Origin: Lachnospiraceae bacterium
GTDB lineage: Bacteria; Bacillota; Clostridia; Lachnospirales; Lachnospiraceae
Reading direction: 5' to 3'
DNA length: 54,376 bases
Assembly (NCBI GenBank): GCA_030537145.1
Contig: JAUNON010000016.1
Location: 1-54,376, forward strand
Below, piece after piece: positions 33,759 to 43,091 of the stretch. The notes below the pieces were generated by a model, which had not been told where the DNA came from, ran no database searches, and saw nothing but the letters and a program-made list of their open reading frames with translations. Position 1 is the stretch's first letter. Each line of letters opens with the position of its first letter. A program made the position numbers and the translations under genes.

Positions 33759-33787
33759 ATTTTACTCGGTTTTGCAAAATGCGTCAA
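33759..33787 (-). promoter_or_regulatory. Promoter of the P5C dehydrogenase gene with spacer palindrome
   Basis: On the minus strand, TTGACG (33787-33782) and TAAAAT (33764-33759) are 17 bp apart. The spacer contains the 10-bp palindrome TTTTGCAAAA (33770-33779), a possible operator. Confidence 0.6.
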
Positions 33788-33855
33788 TATGAAACCGGGG
33801 GACGGCGGTTCAAAACTTTCAAATATAAAACCGGAGCAGGATTCTTCTGAAGAAA

Positions 33856-34308
33856 CTATAGTGCACGTTTCTTACTTTTTTTCGAACTGCGGTATTTTTC
33901 CTCGCAGTACCGGCAGCGGTAGACTTCCTTTTCTTCATCTGCAAGGAAGAAAACCTGATCCAGCTCCTGCTCGATAGAGGAAATGCAGCGGGGATTTTTG
34001 CAGCGGATAATATTTACCAGCTTTTTGGGCATGGTGAGAACCTTCTTTTCCACGATTTCCCCGTCTTTGATGATATTTACCGTGATCGTATGGTCGATAA
34101 AGCCGAGAACATCCAGATTCAGCTCTTCAATCGGGCATTCCACCTTGATGATATCCTTGCGGCCCATTTTTTCGCTGCGGGCATTTTTAATAATGGCCAC
34201 GCAGCAGTCCATCTTGTCCAGCTTCAGATATTTATAGATATCCATGGATTTTCCGGCCTGGATATGATCCAGCACTACACCTTCATTTAATTGTCCTACG
34301 CTTAACAT
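33856..34308 (-). CDS. pyrI: Aspartate carbamoyltransferase regulatory chain
   Basis: Allosteric regulatory subunit, 150 aa. N-terminal nucleotide-binding domain: [19 protein letters not shown] and [11 protein letters not shown]. The C-terminal zinc domain has four cysteines, [11 protein letters not shown] and [10 protein letters not shown]. The basic tail [11 protein letters not shown] is longer than usual. It overlaps the end of pyrB by 7 nt (pyrB stop inside the ATG region), so translation is coupled. With pyrB it forms the ATP/CTP-controlled enzyme. Confidence 0.96.
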   Translation of the reverse strand: MLSVGQLNEGVVLDHIQAGKSMDIYKYLKLDKMDCCVAIIKNARSEKMGRKDIIKVECPIEELNLDVLGFIDHTITVNIIKDGEIVEKKVLTMPKKLVNIIRCKNPRCISSIEQELDQVFFLADEEKEVYRCRYCEEKYRSSKKSKKRAL

Positions 34309-35222
34309 ACTTCCACCTCCAGCAATGTAAGAATAAGGGCCATACGAACATAAACGCCGTACTGTACCTGTTTAAAATAAGCAGCTCTCGGATCGTCATC
34401 CACCTCCGTGGAGATCTCATTGACACGGGGAAGGGGATGGAGCACGATCATATCCGGTTTTGCCAGAGACATTTTCTGCTTATCCAGAATGTAGAAATCC
34501 TTCATGCGGACGTAATCCTCTTCGTTGAAAAAACGCTCCTTCTGTACACGGGTCATATACAGCAGATCCAATTCGGGAATGGCATCTTCCAGACGGGTTA
34601 CTTCTCTGAACTCCTGATGGTTCTTGCCCAGGACATCCTCCCGCACGTAATCGGGGATGCGCAGCTCTTCCGGAGAAATCAGCACAAATTTTACATTGGG
34701 ATAGCGCACTAGGGCTTCGATCAGGGAATGAACGGTACGTCCAAACTTCAGATCGCCGCACAGACCGATGGTAATGTTATCGAGACGGCCTTTCAGAGAC
34801 CGGATCGTCATCAGGTCAGTCAGCGTCTGGGTGGGATGCTGGTGGCCTCCGTCCCCGGCATTGATTACCGGAATACGTGATTTTAAGGATGCAACCAGAG
34901 GAGCGCCCTCCTTCGGATGGCGCATGGCGGCAATATCCGCATAGCAGGAGATCACCCGAATCGTATCGGATACGCTTTCTCCCTTTGCGGCAGAACTGGA
35001 ATCGGCCGAAGAAAAACCAAGTACACTGCCGCCCAGATTCAGCATCGCAGCTTCAAAGCTAAGTCGGGTTCTCGTACTTGGTTCATAAAATAAAGTGGCT
35101 ATCTTTTTGCCGTCGCAGGCATGTGCATATTTCTTAGGATTGGCTTCAATGTCGGCAGCCAGATCAAGTACCTTGTCCAGCTCCTCAACAGTGAAATCCA
35201 AGGGGCTCATTAAATGTCTCAT
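34302..35222 (-). CDS. pyrB: Aspartate carbamoyltransferase catalytic chain
   Basis: Committed step of pyrimidine synthesis, 306 aa. The carbamoyl-phosphate motif is in [13 protein letters not shown], with [30 protein letters not shown] and [16 protein letters not shown] precedes the ATG. It is first in a two-gene pyrBI unit; no other pyr genes are adjacent and I see no PyrR-type attenuator in the short leader. Confidence 0.97.
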   Translation of the reverse strand: MRHLMSPLDFTVEELDKVLDLAADIEANPKKYAHACDGKKIATLFYEPSTRTRLSFEAAMLNLGGSVLGFSSADSSSAAKGESVSDTIRVISCYADIAAMRHPKEGAPLVASLKSRIPVINAGDGGHQHPTQTLTDLMTIRSLKGRLDNITIGLCGDLKFGRTVHSLIEALVRYPNVKFVLISPEELRIPDYVREDVLGKNHQEFREVTRLEDAIPELDLLYMTRVQKERFFNEEDYVRMKDFYILDKQKMSLAKPDMIVLHPLPRVNEISTEVDDDPRAAYFKQVQYGVYVRMALILTLLEVEVC

Positions 35223-35260
35223 AATATCCTCCTTTGCATTGGTGAATAAGCATTTTTTCT

Positions 35261-35289
35261 ATCATATACTAATGGCCTTGGTTTTGCAA
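35261..35289 (-). promoter_or_regulatory. Promoter of pyrBI
   Basis: On the minus strand, TTGCAA (35289-35284) and TATGAT (35266-35261) are 17 bp apart, about 40 nt before the pyrB start. Confidence 0.55.
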
Positions 35290-35480
35290 GGTGATTTTTG
35301 AAAATGAAGCCTGCCGAAAACGGGAAGATTTGAAACTGTTACTATACAAAACCGGAGAAATGATCTATAATAAGACAGAAAAGCAGATATTTTTGATTAG
35401 AGAAACCAGAAAACAGCATCTGCCGGCCGGGACAACAGGTTCGGCGGATCAGACAGAAAAGAAAAACGGAGGGAATAGAA

Positions 35481-35675
35481 ATGGCAGTATTAGATGGTTG
35501 CGAGGCAAAATTCAGAACACCGGTTCCGGAGGACCGGATCTGTCCGAAATGCGGAAAAGAGGTAGAGGTATTTACCGTTCAGGGGAAAATTACGGAAGAA
35601 GTGAAATGCGAGTGCGGTTATGTGTTTGAGGCACAGCCTGCCGATTCTCCCAAGATTGAGAAAAATCAGGATTGA
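35481..35675 (+). CDS. Small zinc-ribbon protein
   Basis: A 64-aa protein with two CxxC-type knuckles, ICPKCGKE and KCECGYVF, about 20 residues apart. That is a treble-clef or zinc-ribbon arrangement, followed by a charged, probably flexible tail. ACGGAGGG precedes ATG 35481. It stands 13 nt before the PH-domain gene and is likely co-transcribed with it. The family is not recognised beyond the zinc motif. Confidence 0.7.
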   Translation: MAVLDGCEAKFRTPVPEDRICPKCGKEVEVFTVQGKITEEVKCECGYVFEAQPADSPKIEKNQD

Positions 35676-35688
35676 TCAGGAGGAAAAC

Positions 35689-36078
35689 ATGTCCTATACG
35701 GAAAAAAAGCGAAGCCTGTTTTTCGGCCTGCCCTGGACCTTTACCAGCTATACAGTTACCGAAGAGATCATAACGGTCAACAGCGGTTTCTTAAGAAAAA
35801 CAGAGAATGACTGCTATATGTATAAAGTGGTGGACGTGCGTCTGGAAACCAGCCTGACAGAGCGTATTTTCGGGCTGGGGACGGTGCATTGCTTTGGCGG
35901 GGATGTGACGCATCCGGATCTGGTGATCCGCCATGTAAAGCATGCTAAGGAGATCAAGGATTTTATTCTCCACTATTCTGAGGATCAGCGACTGAAGCGC
36001 AAGACACTGAATACGCAGGATATCAGCGGGCACCAGGATCTGGAAGATCTGGCGGCCCACGATCCCTGCATGTTCTAA
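35689..36078 (+). CDS. Bacterial PH-domain (DUF304-like) protein
   Basis: A 129-aa soluble protein with a PH-like fold of the YdbS/YdbT kind: TSYTVTEEIITVNSGFLRKT, MYKVVDVRLETSLTERIFGLG, TVHCFGGDVTHPDLVIRHV and a final helix (KEIKDFILHYSE). It lacks the usual membrane helices, so it is a single-domain version. AGGAGG precedes ATG 35689, 13 nt after the zinc-ribbon gene. Its end overlaps by 4 nt the convergent membrane-protein gene. Confidence 0.8.
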   Translation: MSYTEKKRSLFFGLPWTFTSYTVTEEIITVNSGFLRKTENDCYMYKVVDVRLETSLTERIFGLGTVHCFGGDVTHPDLVIRHVKHAKEIKDFILHYSEDQRLKRKTLNTQDISGHQDLEDLAAHDPCMF

Positions 36079-36455
36079 ACGCTGCGCAGCAGCCATTCGA
36101 ACAGTAGCCCGACGATGAACCAGACCGGTGCATAGTCCAGCCGTATCACTCCATTGATATTTAAGGGCACCTGGCTGTAATCCCAGGGACACATCTGCAT
36201 CTGTTTCAGGACAGTGCCGGTAATAAATTCTACAGCAAAAATACACAGCATATAGATAGAACCTCTGAATACGAAATTCAGGGGTTTTATCATTTGATAC
36301 ACGGGATGGATGGCAGCGGCCAGGCCGTAGATGGGAAACATCCACAGGGAAGAATGGCCGGTAAGTCGTCCGTCACCCTGAAACAGGGAACCAAGCCCGG
36401 TCCAGAAAATTTCAAGGCACCAGCCAAAAAGGCCGCATTTAATAAAAGTATACAT
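36075..36455 (-). CDS. CmpB-type (ABC-transporter type IV) membrane protein
   Basis: A 126-aa integral membrane protein with four hydrophobic segments. The FGWCLEIFWTGLGSL start, GRLTGHSSLWMFPIYGLAA, and the late RLDYAPVWFIVGLLFEWL match PF06541, a family named for a putative ABC transporter part but of unknown role. GGAGGTG precedes ATG 36455; the reading frame is open upstream but without family sequence. It stands alone on the minus strand. Confidence 0.8.
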   Translation of the reverse strand: MYTFIKCGLFGWCLEIFWTGLGSLFQGDGRLTGHSSLWMFPIYGLAAAIHPVYQMIKPLNFVFRGSIYMLCIFAVEFITGTVLKQMQMCPWDYSQVPLNINGVIRLDYAPVWFIVGLLFEWLLRSV

Positions 36456-36702
36456 AGACGGGCACCTCCAGTGATTTGTTTTTTTCAGAGCTTGTCTGTA
36501 TCCAGGAAAGGAATTTGAGCTGCTATATAGTTTGGACAGAAGGGACGGAAAGTATACAAAACGTTCCATCGTTCTTTGCAAAGCCCTGGGCTGAACTGTT
36601 ACCGAAAGAGTAAAAAATATGGAAGAAGGGAGTGCTTTCTTTCACAGAATATGCTAGAATAGGAAAAATAAAATCTATTCTGAGAAAGGTTACAAGATAC
36701 GT

Positions 36703-37833
36703 ATGAAGGACTTACTGGAGCTTCGGGATGAAATTGATGAGATAGATGGGCGGATCGTGGCCCTGTTTGAAAAGCGGATGGCGATCAGTGAGGAAGTGGC
36801 TGAGTATAAAATCAATACCGGGAAAAAGGTTTTTGATAAGGACAGGGAGCGTTCCAAGCTGGAAAAGCTGGGGGCATTGACCCATAATGATTTTAACCGT
36901 CACGGGGTGGAGGAGCTGTTTCAGCAGATCATGTCCATGAGCAGAAAGAAGCAGTATCAGCTTCTGGCGAAAAACGGAGTGGCTGGCCGGCTTCCCTTTA
37001 TTGCAGTAGATGATATCGAACGGGAGAATGTACGAGTGGTATTTCAGGGTGTGGAGGGTGCCTACAGCCATGCGGCCATGTGTCAGTATTTCGGTGAAAA
37101 TGTGAACAGCTTCCATGTAAAGAAATGGCGGGATGCCATGGAAGCGATCGCAGAGGGAGCGGCGGATTACGCAGTGCTTCCCATCGAAAATTCCACTGCC
37201 GGGGTCGTGGCCGATAATCTGGATCTTCTGGTCGATTTTGAAAATTATATTGTGGGGGAACAGGTTATAAAATGTGAACACGTTCTGATGGGACTTCCCG
37301 GCACACAGCTTTCGGATATCCGGTCAGTCGTCTCCCACCAGCAGGCGCTTTCTCAGTGTGAGGCCTTTCTGGAGGAGCATCGGAGCTGGCATCAGGTGCC
37401 TTATGACAATACGGCTATGGCAGCAAAAAAGGTGGCGCAGGACGGGGACCGTACTCAGGCGGCTATTGGCAGCGTTTTTGCGGCCAAGCGGTTCGGCCTG
37501 GAGGTACTGGCGGACCATATTTACGATAACGAAGCAAATTCCACCCGTTTTATTATCGTGACCAATCAGCGGATCTTCCGGAAGAATGCGCAGAAGATCA
37601 GCATTTGCTTTGAACTGCCTCACAGGAGCGGATCACTGTATAATATCCTGTCCCATTTCATTTACAATAACCTGAATATGAACCGGATCGAATCCCGTCC
37701 GATTACCGGAAGAAACTGGGAATATCACTTTTTCGTGGATTTTGACGGAAACCTGGCGGACAGCAGTGTGAAAAATGCACTGCGGGGGATCCGGGAGGAA
37801 GCCATCAATCTGAAGATATTGGGAAATTATTAA
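36703..37833 (+). CDS. pheA: Bifunctional chorismate mutase / prephenate dehydratase
   Basis: Two steps of phenylalanine synthesis in one 376-aa chain. The AroQ chorismate mutase (1-~90) has LRDEIDEIDGRIVALFEKRM. The prephenate dehydratase (~110-285) has FQGVEGAYSHAA, LPIENSTAGVV and NSTRFIIV, and the ACT regulatory domain (~295-376) has ELPHRSGSLYNIL and ESRPITGRNWEYHFFVD. AGAAAGG precedes the ATG. An extended -10 (TGCTAGAAT) lies about 48 nt upstream. No T-box is visible in the short leader. A 10-bp hairpin without a T tract follows at 37841-37868. Confidence 0.96.
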   Translation: MKDLLELRDEIDEIDGRIVALFEKRMAISEEVAEYKINTGKKVFDKDRERSKLEKLGALTHNDFNRHGVEELFQQIMSMSRKKQYQLLAKNGVAGRLPFIAVDDIERENVRVVFQGVEGAYSHAAMCQYFGENVNSFHVKKWRDAMEAIAEGAADYAVLPIENSTAGVVADNLDLLVDFENYIVGEQVIKCEHVLMGLPGTQLSDIRSVVSHQQALSQCEAFLEEHRSWHQVPYDNTAMAAKKVAQDGDRTQAAIGSVFAAKRFGLEVLADHIYDNEANSTRFIIVTNQRIFRKNAQKISICFELPHRSGSLYNILSHFIYNNLNMNRIESRPITGRNWEYHFFVDFDGNLADSSVKNALRGIREEAINLKILGNY

Positions 37834-37840
37834 AAAAGCG

Positions 37841-37868
37841 CCGTCTGGCAAAGAAAGCTGCCGGACGG
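37841..37868 (+). repeat. Hairpin between pheA and the DUF815 gene
   Basis: CCGTCTGGCA (37841-37850) pairs with TGCCGGACGG (37859-37868), with one G-U pair and an 8-nt loop. No T run follows and the next ribosome binding site is just downstream, so it may be an mRNA processing or stability element rather than a terminator. Confidence 0.5.
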
Positions 37869-37889
37869 ATATAGAAGGAGTACTTATTT

Positions 37890-39233
37890 ATGGAAAGAAT
37901 AAAGGAACTGATCTTATACCGGGAAGAGGAGGAGACCCTCCTAAACCGGATCGCAGATCTGATTCTGGACCTGCGGAATCTGGAAGCGGAGAATGCGGTG
38001 ATGGAGGAAGAGGAAGCGATTGCCCAGGCCTGGGTGTATGAGGAAAACCAGATTCGGGACGGGTATTTCGGCTGTATGCAGGAGCTGATCGAGGTGGGAG
38101 AGTCCCATGGCTTCTCCGGAAACCTGTGGCATTGCTACCTGACTTATCTGCTGGTTTATCATGAGAATGCCTTCAGCAAGGCCTGTGAAATCCGGGGGGC
38201 CGTGGAGGGGGGGATCAATCGGATCGCCCGTCATGATTTTCAAATATTTATGGAGCTGTTTGCCTTTGATTTTGAGGAGATCGAGGAAAAGCTGCAGGTA
38301 TCTGTTTATCCCATGATCGCAGATTATCCGAATTCCAGCGGGGAACGAAAGATTTTTAACCGCCGTATCCGGGACCGTATCTGCGGCTTAAGCGTGAAGC
38401 TGGCACAGGCGGCCGGTCCGGAGGCCTTCCAGATTGAAATGGAACAGTTCTACAAAGAGTTTGGCGTTGGAAAGTTCGGCCTGCATAAGGCCTTCCGGGT
38501 GTGCCATCAGGAGGAGCGGGTGGAGATCGTTCCGATTACGAATATTGCCCATGTTTACCTGGAGGATCTGGTGGGATATGAGATTCCAAAGCAAAAGCTG
38601 ATTGATAATACGGAAGCCTTCGTCTGCGGACGGCGCGCTAATAACTGCCTGCTGTTCGGGGATGCCGGCACGGGGAAATCCTCCAGTATCAAGGGAATTC
38701 TGAACCGCTACTATGACCGGGGGCTGCGTATTATTGAGGTTTATAAGCACCAGTTCCAGGATTTGAATGAGGTGATCGCCCAGATTAAGAACCGGAATTA
38801 TAAATTTATTATTTACATGGATGATTTATCTTTTGAAGATTTTGAGATAGAATATAAGTATCTGAAAGCGGTCATTGAAGGCGGACTGGAGAAAAAGCCG
38901 GAGAACATTCTGATCTATGCCACCTCCAACCGACGCCATCTGATACGGGAGAATTTTTCGGATAAAGAAGAGATACGGCAGGATATGCACACCTCTGATA
39001 CCGTGCAGGAGAAGCTGTCTCTGGTATCCCGCTTCGGGGTCAGCATCTATTTTGAGGCTCCGGACAAAAAGGGGTTCCAGAATATTGTGAAGGAGCTTGC
39101 CCGCAGGCACGGGGTGACTATGCCGGAGGAGGAGCTTTTGCTGGCAGCCAATCAGTGGGAGCTGAGTCACGGGGGACTGTCCGGACGTACTGCGCAGCAG
39201 TTTATTGATTATCTGCTGGGCAAACCGGAGTAA
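37890..39233 (+). CDS. DUF815 AAA-type ATPase
   Basis: A 447-aa cytoplasmic ATPase. The N-terminal ~220 residues are helical and lineage-specific. The AAA core (~245-420) has Walker A FGDAGTGKSSS, Walker B FIIYMDDLSFED and sensor YATSNRRHLI, and ends HGGLSGRTAQQFIDYL. These are DUF815 features; no cellular role is established that I know of. AGGAG precedes ATG 37890. It is followed after 15 nt by the exopolyphosphatase gene and belongs to the polyphosphate operon by position. Confidence 0.88.
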   Translation: MERIKELILYREEEETLLNRIADLILDLRNLEAENAVMEEEEAIAQAWVYEENQIRDGYFGCMQELIEVGESHGFSGNLWHCYLTYLLVYHENAFSKACEIRGAVEGGINRIARHDFQIFMELFAFDFEEIEEKLQVSVYPMIADYPNSSGERKIFNRRIRDRICGLSVKLAQAAGPEAFQIEMEQFYKEFGVGKFGLHKAFRVCHQEERVEIVPITNIAHVYLEDLVGYEIPKQKLIDNTEAFVCGRRANNCLLFGDAGTGKSSSIKGILNRYYDRGLRIIEVYKHQFQDLNEVIAQIKNRNYKFIIYMDDLSFEDFEIEYKYLKAVIEGGLEKKPENILIYATSNRRHLIRENFSDKEEIRQDMHTSDTVQEKLSLVSRFGVSIYFEAPDKKGFQNIVKELARRHGVTMPEEELLLAANQWELSHGGLSGRTAQQFIDYLLGKPE

Positions 39234-39248
39234 GAAAAGGAGATTTCT

Positions 39249-40790
39249 ATGGCAGTGAAACTTTATGCGGCGATTGTAATCGGCTCAATGGAAACAGAAA
39301 TGAAAATATACGAGCTTTCTTCCCGGAAGGGAATGAAGGAAGTAGACTGTGTCAGCACCAGAATTAATCTGGGGGTGGATGCCTACAGCCGGGGGCGTCT
39401 GGATACGGAGAAGGTGGATGAGCTGTGCCGGGTGCTGAAGGATTTTAAGCGGATTATGGAGGGCTACAAGGTGGATGCCTATCGTGTCTGCGGAACCAGC
39501 GCATTGCGGGAGATCCGTTCCACGCTGATCACAAAGGACTATATTGAGAAGCAGACAGGGCTTCCCATTGATATTCTAAGCAACTCTGAGCAGCGTTTCC
39601 TGGATTACAAATCCATCGCTTCCGAGAGTGATTCTTTTGAGAACATTATCAGCAGCGGAACAGCGATTGTGGATATCGGCGGAAACAGTATGCAGATCTC
39701 CGTTTTCGATAAGGATAAGCTGATTACCACCCAGAATATCCGGATGGGCAAGGTGAGCACCAGGGAGAAGTTCCTGCCGCTGGCGAAGAACAGCGCTCAT
39801 TTTGAGAAGCTGATGGTGGAATTGATGGATCATGAGCTGAACGGTTTCGGGAAGCTGTACCAGAAGGACCGTCAGATTAAAAATCTGATTGTGATCGACA
39901 GTGATCTGCTGGCGCTGCTGGATAAGGCGGATGCCGGTTCTTCGGTTCTTGTGGTTGGAAAAGAGGAGTTTATGGATGTCTACCGCCGGAGCGTTTATCT
40001 GAGCCCGGATGAGATCACACAGCAGTTCGGCTTGTCGGCGGATTCCGCACCCTTTGTGGTGCCGTCTATGATTTTTAGCCGGTGCCTGCTGGATAAGCTG
40101 GGAGCGGAGGATATCTGGATTCCCAGAATGAGCGCTACAGACGGCATGTGCTATGAGTATGCGGTGAATCATAAAATGATCCGTTCCAGGCATAATTTTG
40201 ACGAGGACATTATAGCTGCCTCCCGGAATATTGCAAAGCGCTATAAAAGCAATCAGGCGCATGTGAAAAATATGGAGGAGCTGACACTGCAGATCTTTGA
40301 TAAGATGAAAAAAATCCACGGGCTGGGGCAGCGGGAGCGCTTGCTGCTGCAGATTTCGGCAATTCTGCATAACTGCGGAAAATACATCAGTCTTACGAAT
40401 GTGGCAGAATGTGCCTACAATATCATTATGGCCACGGAAATCATCGGCTTGTCCCATGCGGAGCGGCAGATTATTGCCAACGTGGTGAAGTTTAACACGC
40501 TGGATTTCTGCTATTATGATGAATTGGCGTCTAACAGTTCGGTCAGCCGTGAAGAATATCTGGTGATTGCCAAGCTGACCGCTATTTTGCGGCTGGCGAA
40601 TGCGCTGGACCGCAGCCATAAGCAGAAGTTCAAAAATGCGGTGATTACCCTTCGGGACGAGAAGCTGATGATCGCTGTGGAAAGCCAGGAGGATCTGACA
40701 CTGGAAAAGGGAACGCTGGCTGAGAAGGCAGATTTCTTTGAAGAGGTATTTAATATACATCCTGTAGTAAAGCAGAGGAAGAAGATGTAG
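39249..40790 (+). CDS. ppx: Ppx/GppA-family exopolyphosphatase
   Basis: Degrades polyphosphate or pppGpp, 513 aa. The ASKHA domains (1-~300) have the phosphate loop IVDIGGNSMQIS and VCGTSALREI. The C-terminal HD domain (~310-500) has LLQISAILHNCGKYIS. AAAAGGAG precedes ATG 39249. It ends 10 nt before ppk, so synthesis and breakdown of polyphosphate are encoded together. Ppx versus GppA activity cannot be separated by sequence; the neighbour favours Ppx. Confidence 0.92.
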   Translation: MAVKLYAAIVIGSMETEMKIYELSSRKGMKEVDCVSTRINLGVDAYSRGRLDTEKVDELCRVLKDFKRIMEGYKVDAYRVCGTSALREIRSTLITKDYIEKQTGLPIDILSNSEQRFLDYKSIASESDSFENIISSGTAIVDIGGNSMQISVFDKDKLITTQNIRMGKVSTREKFLPLAKNSAHFEKLMVELMDHELNGFGKLYQKDRQIKNLIVIDSDLLALLDKADAGSSVLVVGKEEFMDVYRRSVYLSPDEITQQFGLSADSAPFVVPSMIFSRCLLDKLGAEDIWIPRMSATDGMCYEYAVNHKMIRSRHNFDEDIIAASRNIAKRYKSNQAHVKNMEELTLQIFDKMKKIHGLGQRERLLLQISAILHNCGKYISLTNVAECAYNIIMATEIIGLSHAERQIIANVVKFNTLDFCYYDELASNSSVSREEYLVIAKLTAILRLANALDRSHKQKFKNAVITLRDEKLMIAVESQEDLTLEKGTLAEKADFFEEVFNIHPVVKQRKKM

Positions 40791-40800
40791 GAGGTAGAAT

Positions 40801-43008
40801 ATGGCAGCAAATGAACAGAATTTGCCGGAGGGAGCGCATCCGTCGAAGGCAGGATCCGCAGGAAATACGGAAAAATACCGGAAACCGGAATATTTTACAA
40901 ACCGGGAGCTGAGCTGGCTGGATTTTAATATGAGGATACTGGGGGAAGCCAGGGATAAGGCGAATCCTCTGTTTGAGCGTCTGAAATTTTTAAGCATCAC
41001 CGCCTCCAATCTGGATGAGTTTTTTATGATACGGGTGGCATCCCTGAAGGATATGGTGCATGCCAAATATACAAAGGCGGATATTGCCGGACTGAAGCCG
41101 GAGGAGCAGCTTAGCCTGATTCAGGAGAAGGCTCATCAGCTCGTTTCTCTGCAGTATTCCACCTACAACCGTTCTCTGATCCCGGCGCTGAAGCAGAACG
41201 GACTGGAGCTGGTGACGGCGCATGAGGATATGACGCAGGAGCAAAGGATTTTTGCAGACCGGTATTTTGAGGAGAATGTGTATCCGGTACTGACTCCTAT
41301 GGCCATGGATTCTTCCAGGCCGTTTCCGCTGATCCGGAATAAATCTCTGAATATTGGAGCGTTGATTTCCAAAAAGGGGGAGAAGGGCAAAACCGAATTT
41401 GCTACTGTACAGGTCCCGGCAGTGCTTCCCAGGGTAGTGGAGCTGCCGCTGGGTGCAGACGGGGTGCGCAGAGGTATTTTGCTGGAGGAGATCATTGAGC
41501 GGAATATCGATCAGCTCTTTCTGAATTACAACGTGGTCAGCGCCCATCCCTACCGGATTATGCGGAACGCAGACCTGACGATTGATGAAGATGAGGCGGC
41601 AGATCTGCTGAAGGAAATCCAGAAGCAGTTGAAGAAGCGCCAGTGGGGCGAGGTGATCCGTCTGGAAATCGAAGATAAGATGGATGAAAAGCTGCTGAAG
41701 ATTCTGAAAAAGGAATTTGATGTGAAGCAGGATGATATTTATGCGATTCCGGGACCGCTGGATCTGACCTTCCTGATGAAAATGTACGGGATCGAAGGCT
41801 TCGATCATTTAAAGACACCGCCCTATAAGCCCCAGCCGGTTCCGGCTCTGGAGGGAGAGACGGATATTTTTGCGGCCATCCGCAAAAAAGATATTTTTCT
41901 GCATCATCCCTATATGACCTTTGATCCGGTGGTGGATTTTGTGCGGAAAGCGGCAAGAGATCCCCAGGTATTGGCCATTAAGCAAACCCTGTACCGTGTC
42001 AGCGGCCATTCTCCTATCGTGGCCGCACTGGCCCAGGCGGCGGAAAACGGAAAGCAGGTATCCGTCCTAGTGGAGCTGAAAGCAAGATTTGATGAGGAAA
42101 ATAATATTATCTGGGCGAAGATGCTGGAGAAGGCCGGGTGCCATGTAATCTACGGCCTGGTTGGTTTAAAGACTCACAGTAAAATCACCCTGGTGGTGCG
42201 CCGGGAGGAGGACGGTATCCGGCGCTACGTCCATCTGGGTACCGGAAATTACAACGATAGTACGGCAAAGCTTTATACGGACTGCGGAATCATGACCTGT
42301 TCGGAGGCCATCGGGGAGGATGCGACAGCCGTATTCAATATGCTGTCCGGCTATTCGGAGCCGAAGAAGTGGAACCGCCTTTCCCTGGCGCCCATCTGGC
42401 TGCGGGATAAATTCCTGTCCCTGATCCGCAGGGAGGCGGATCATGCCAGAAAAGGACAGCCGGCCCGGATCATCGCAAAGATGAACTCTCTGTGCGATCA
42501 GGAGGTCATCGGGGCTCTGTATGAGGCCAGTGCGGCAGGCGTGAAAATCGACCTGATCGTGCGGGGCATCTGCTGTCTGAAGGTGGGCATCCCCAAGGTA
42601 AGTGAAAACATTACGGTGCGTTCGCTGGTGGGAACCTTCCTGGAACATTGCCGGATCTTCTATTTTCAGAACGGCGGCCAGGAGGAGTATTATATGGGCA
42701 GCGCAGACTGGATGCCCAGAAATCTGGATAAGCGGGTGGAGATCCTGTTCCCGGTGGAGGATGAGGATCTGAAAAAGGAAGTAAGGCATATTCTGGATAT
42801 CCAGCTTGCGGATACGCTGAAGGCTCATGAGCTGAAGGCAGACAATACCTATGAAAAGATCGATAAGCGGGGCAAGGAGCTGCTCTGCGCCCAGGAATAT
42901 TTTTGCCGGGAAGCAAAGGAGCGGGCCGGAAAGCCCGAGGATCCGGTGATGAGCAGGGTATTCGTTCCGGCGGAGCCTGCGGAGGATGTGGAGAAAACCG
43001 AAAATTAA
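40801..43008 (+). CDS. ppk1: Polyphosphate kinase 1
   Basis: Makes polyphosphate from ATP, 735 aa. N-terminal FTNRELSWLDFNMRIL, SNLDEFFMIRVA, RSFPLIRNKS-like segment (RPFPLIRNKS), the autophosphorylated histidine region GLKTHSKITLVV, RRYVHLGTGNYND, and the late YYMGSADWMPRNLDKRVE are all canonical. GGAGG precedes the ATG. A dispersed hairpin copy follows the stop. Confidence 0.96.
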   Translation: MAANEQNLPEGAHPSKAGSAGNTEKYRKPEYFTNRELSWLDFNMRILGEARDKANPLFERLKFLSITASNLDEFFMIRVASLKDMVHAKYTKADIAGLKPEEQLSLIQEKAHQLVSLQYSTYNRSLIPALKQNGLELVTAHEDMTQEQRIFADRYFEENVYPVLTPMAMDSSRPFPLIRNKSLNIGALISKKGEKGKTEFATVQVPAVLPRVVELPLGADGVRRGILLEEIIERNIDQLFLNYNVVSAHPYRIMRNADLTIDEDEAADLLKEIQKQLKKRQWGEVIRLEIEDKMDEKLLKILKKEFDVKQDDIYAIPGPLDLTFLMKMYGIEGFDHLKTPPYKPQPVPALEGETDIFAAIRKKDIFLHHPYMTFDPVVDFVRKAARDPQVLAIKQTLYRVSGHSPIVAALAQAAENGKQVSVLVELKARFDEENNIIWAKMLEKAGCHVIYGLVGLKTHSKITLVVRREEDGIRRYVHLGTGNYNDSTAKLYTDCGIMTCSEAIGEDATAVFNMLSGYSEPKKWNRLSLAPIWLRDKFLSLIRREADHARKGQPARIIAKMNSLCDQEVIGALYEASAAGVKIDLIVRGICCLKVGIPKVSENITVRSLVGTFLEHCRIFYFQNGGQEEYYMGSADWMPRNLDKRVEILFPVEDEDLKKEVRHILDIQLADTLKAHELKADNTYEKIDKRGKELLCAQEYFCREAKERAGKPEDPVMSRVFVPAEPAEDVEKTEN

Positions 43009-43011
43009 GAA

Positions 43012-43078
43012 GCGGGCTGCTGTAAAATTCAATTTGTGAAGCTTTTGTTTCTGCGCTTTGATTTTACAACGGTCCGGC
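43012..43078. repeat. Hairpin-repeat copy between ppk1 and ispG
   Basis: GCTGCTGTAAAATTCAA (43016-43032) pairs imperfectly with TTTGATTTTACAACGG (43058-43073). It is flanked by the outer GCGGGC/GGTCCGGC remnants. It is less perfect than other copies and no T tract follows, but it probably limits read-through into ispG. Confidence 0.6.
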
Positions 43079-43091
43079 CAGGAGGAAAAAT

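Noticed and set aside
35223..35260. Possible PyrR-type attenuator before pyrB
   Set aside because: The leader is only about 40 nt from a good promoter, too short for antiterminator and terminator stems.
36582..36702. Possible T-box leader before pheA
   Set aside because: The region is too short and lacks the conserved T-box sequence and specifier stem.
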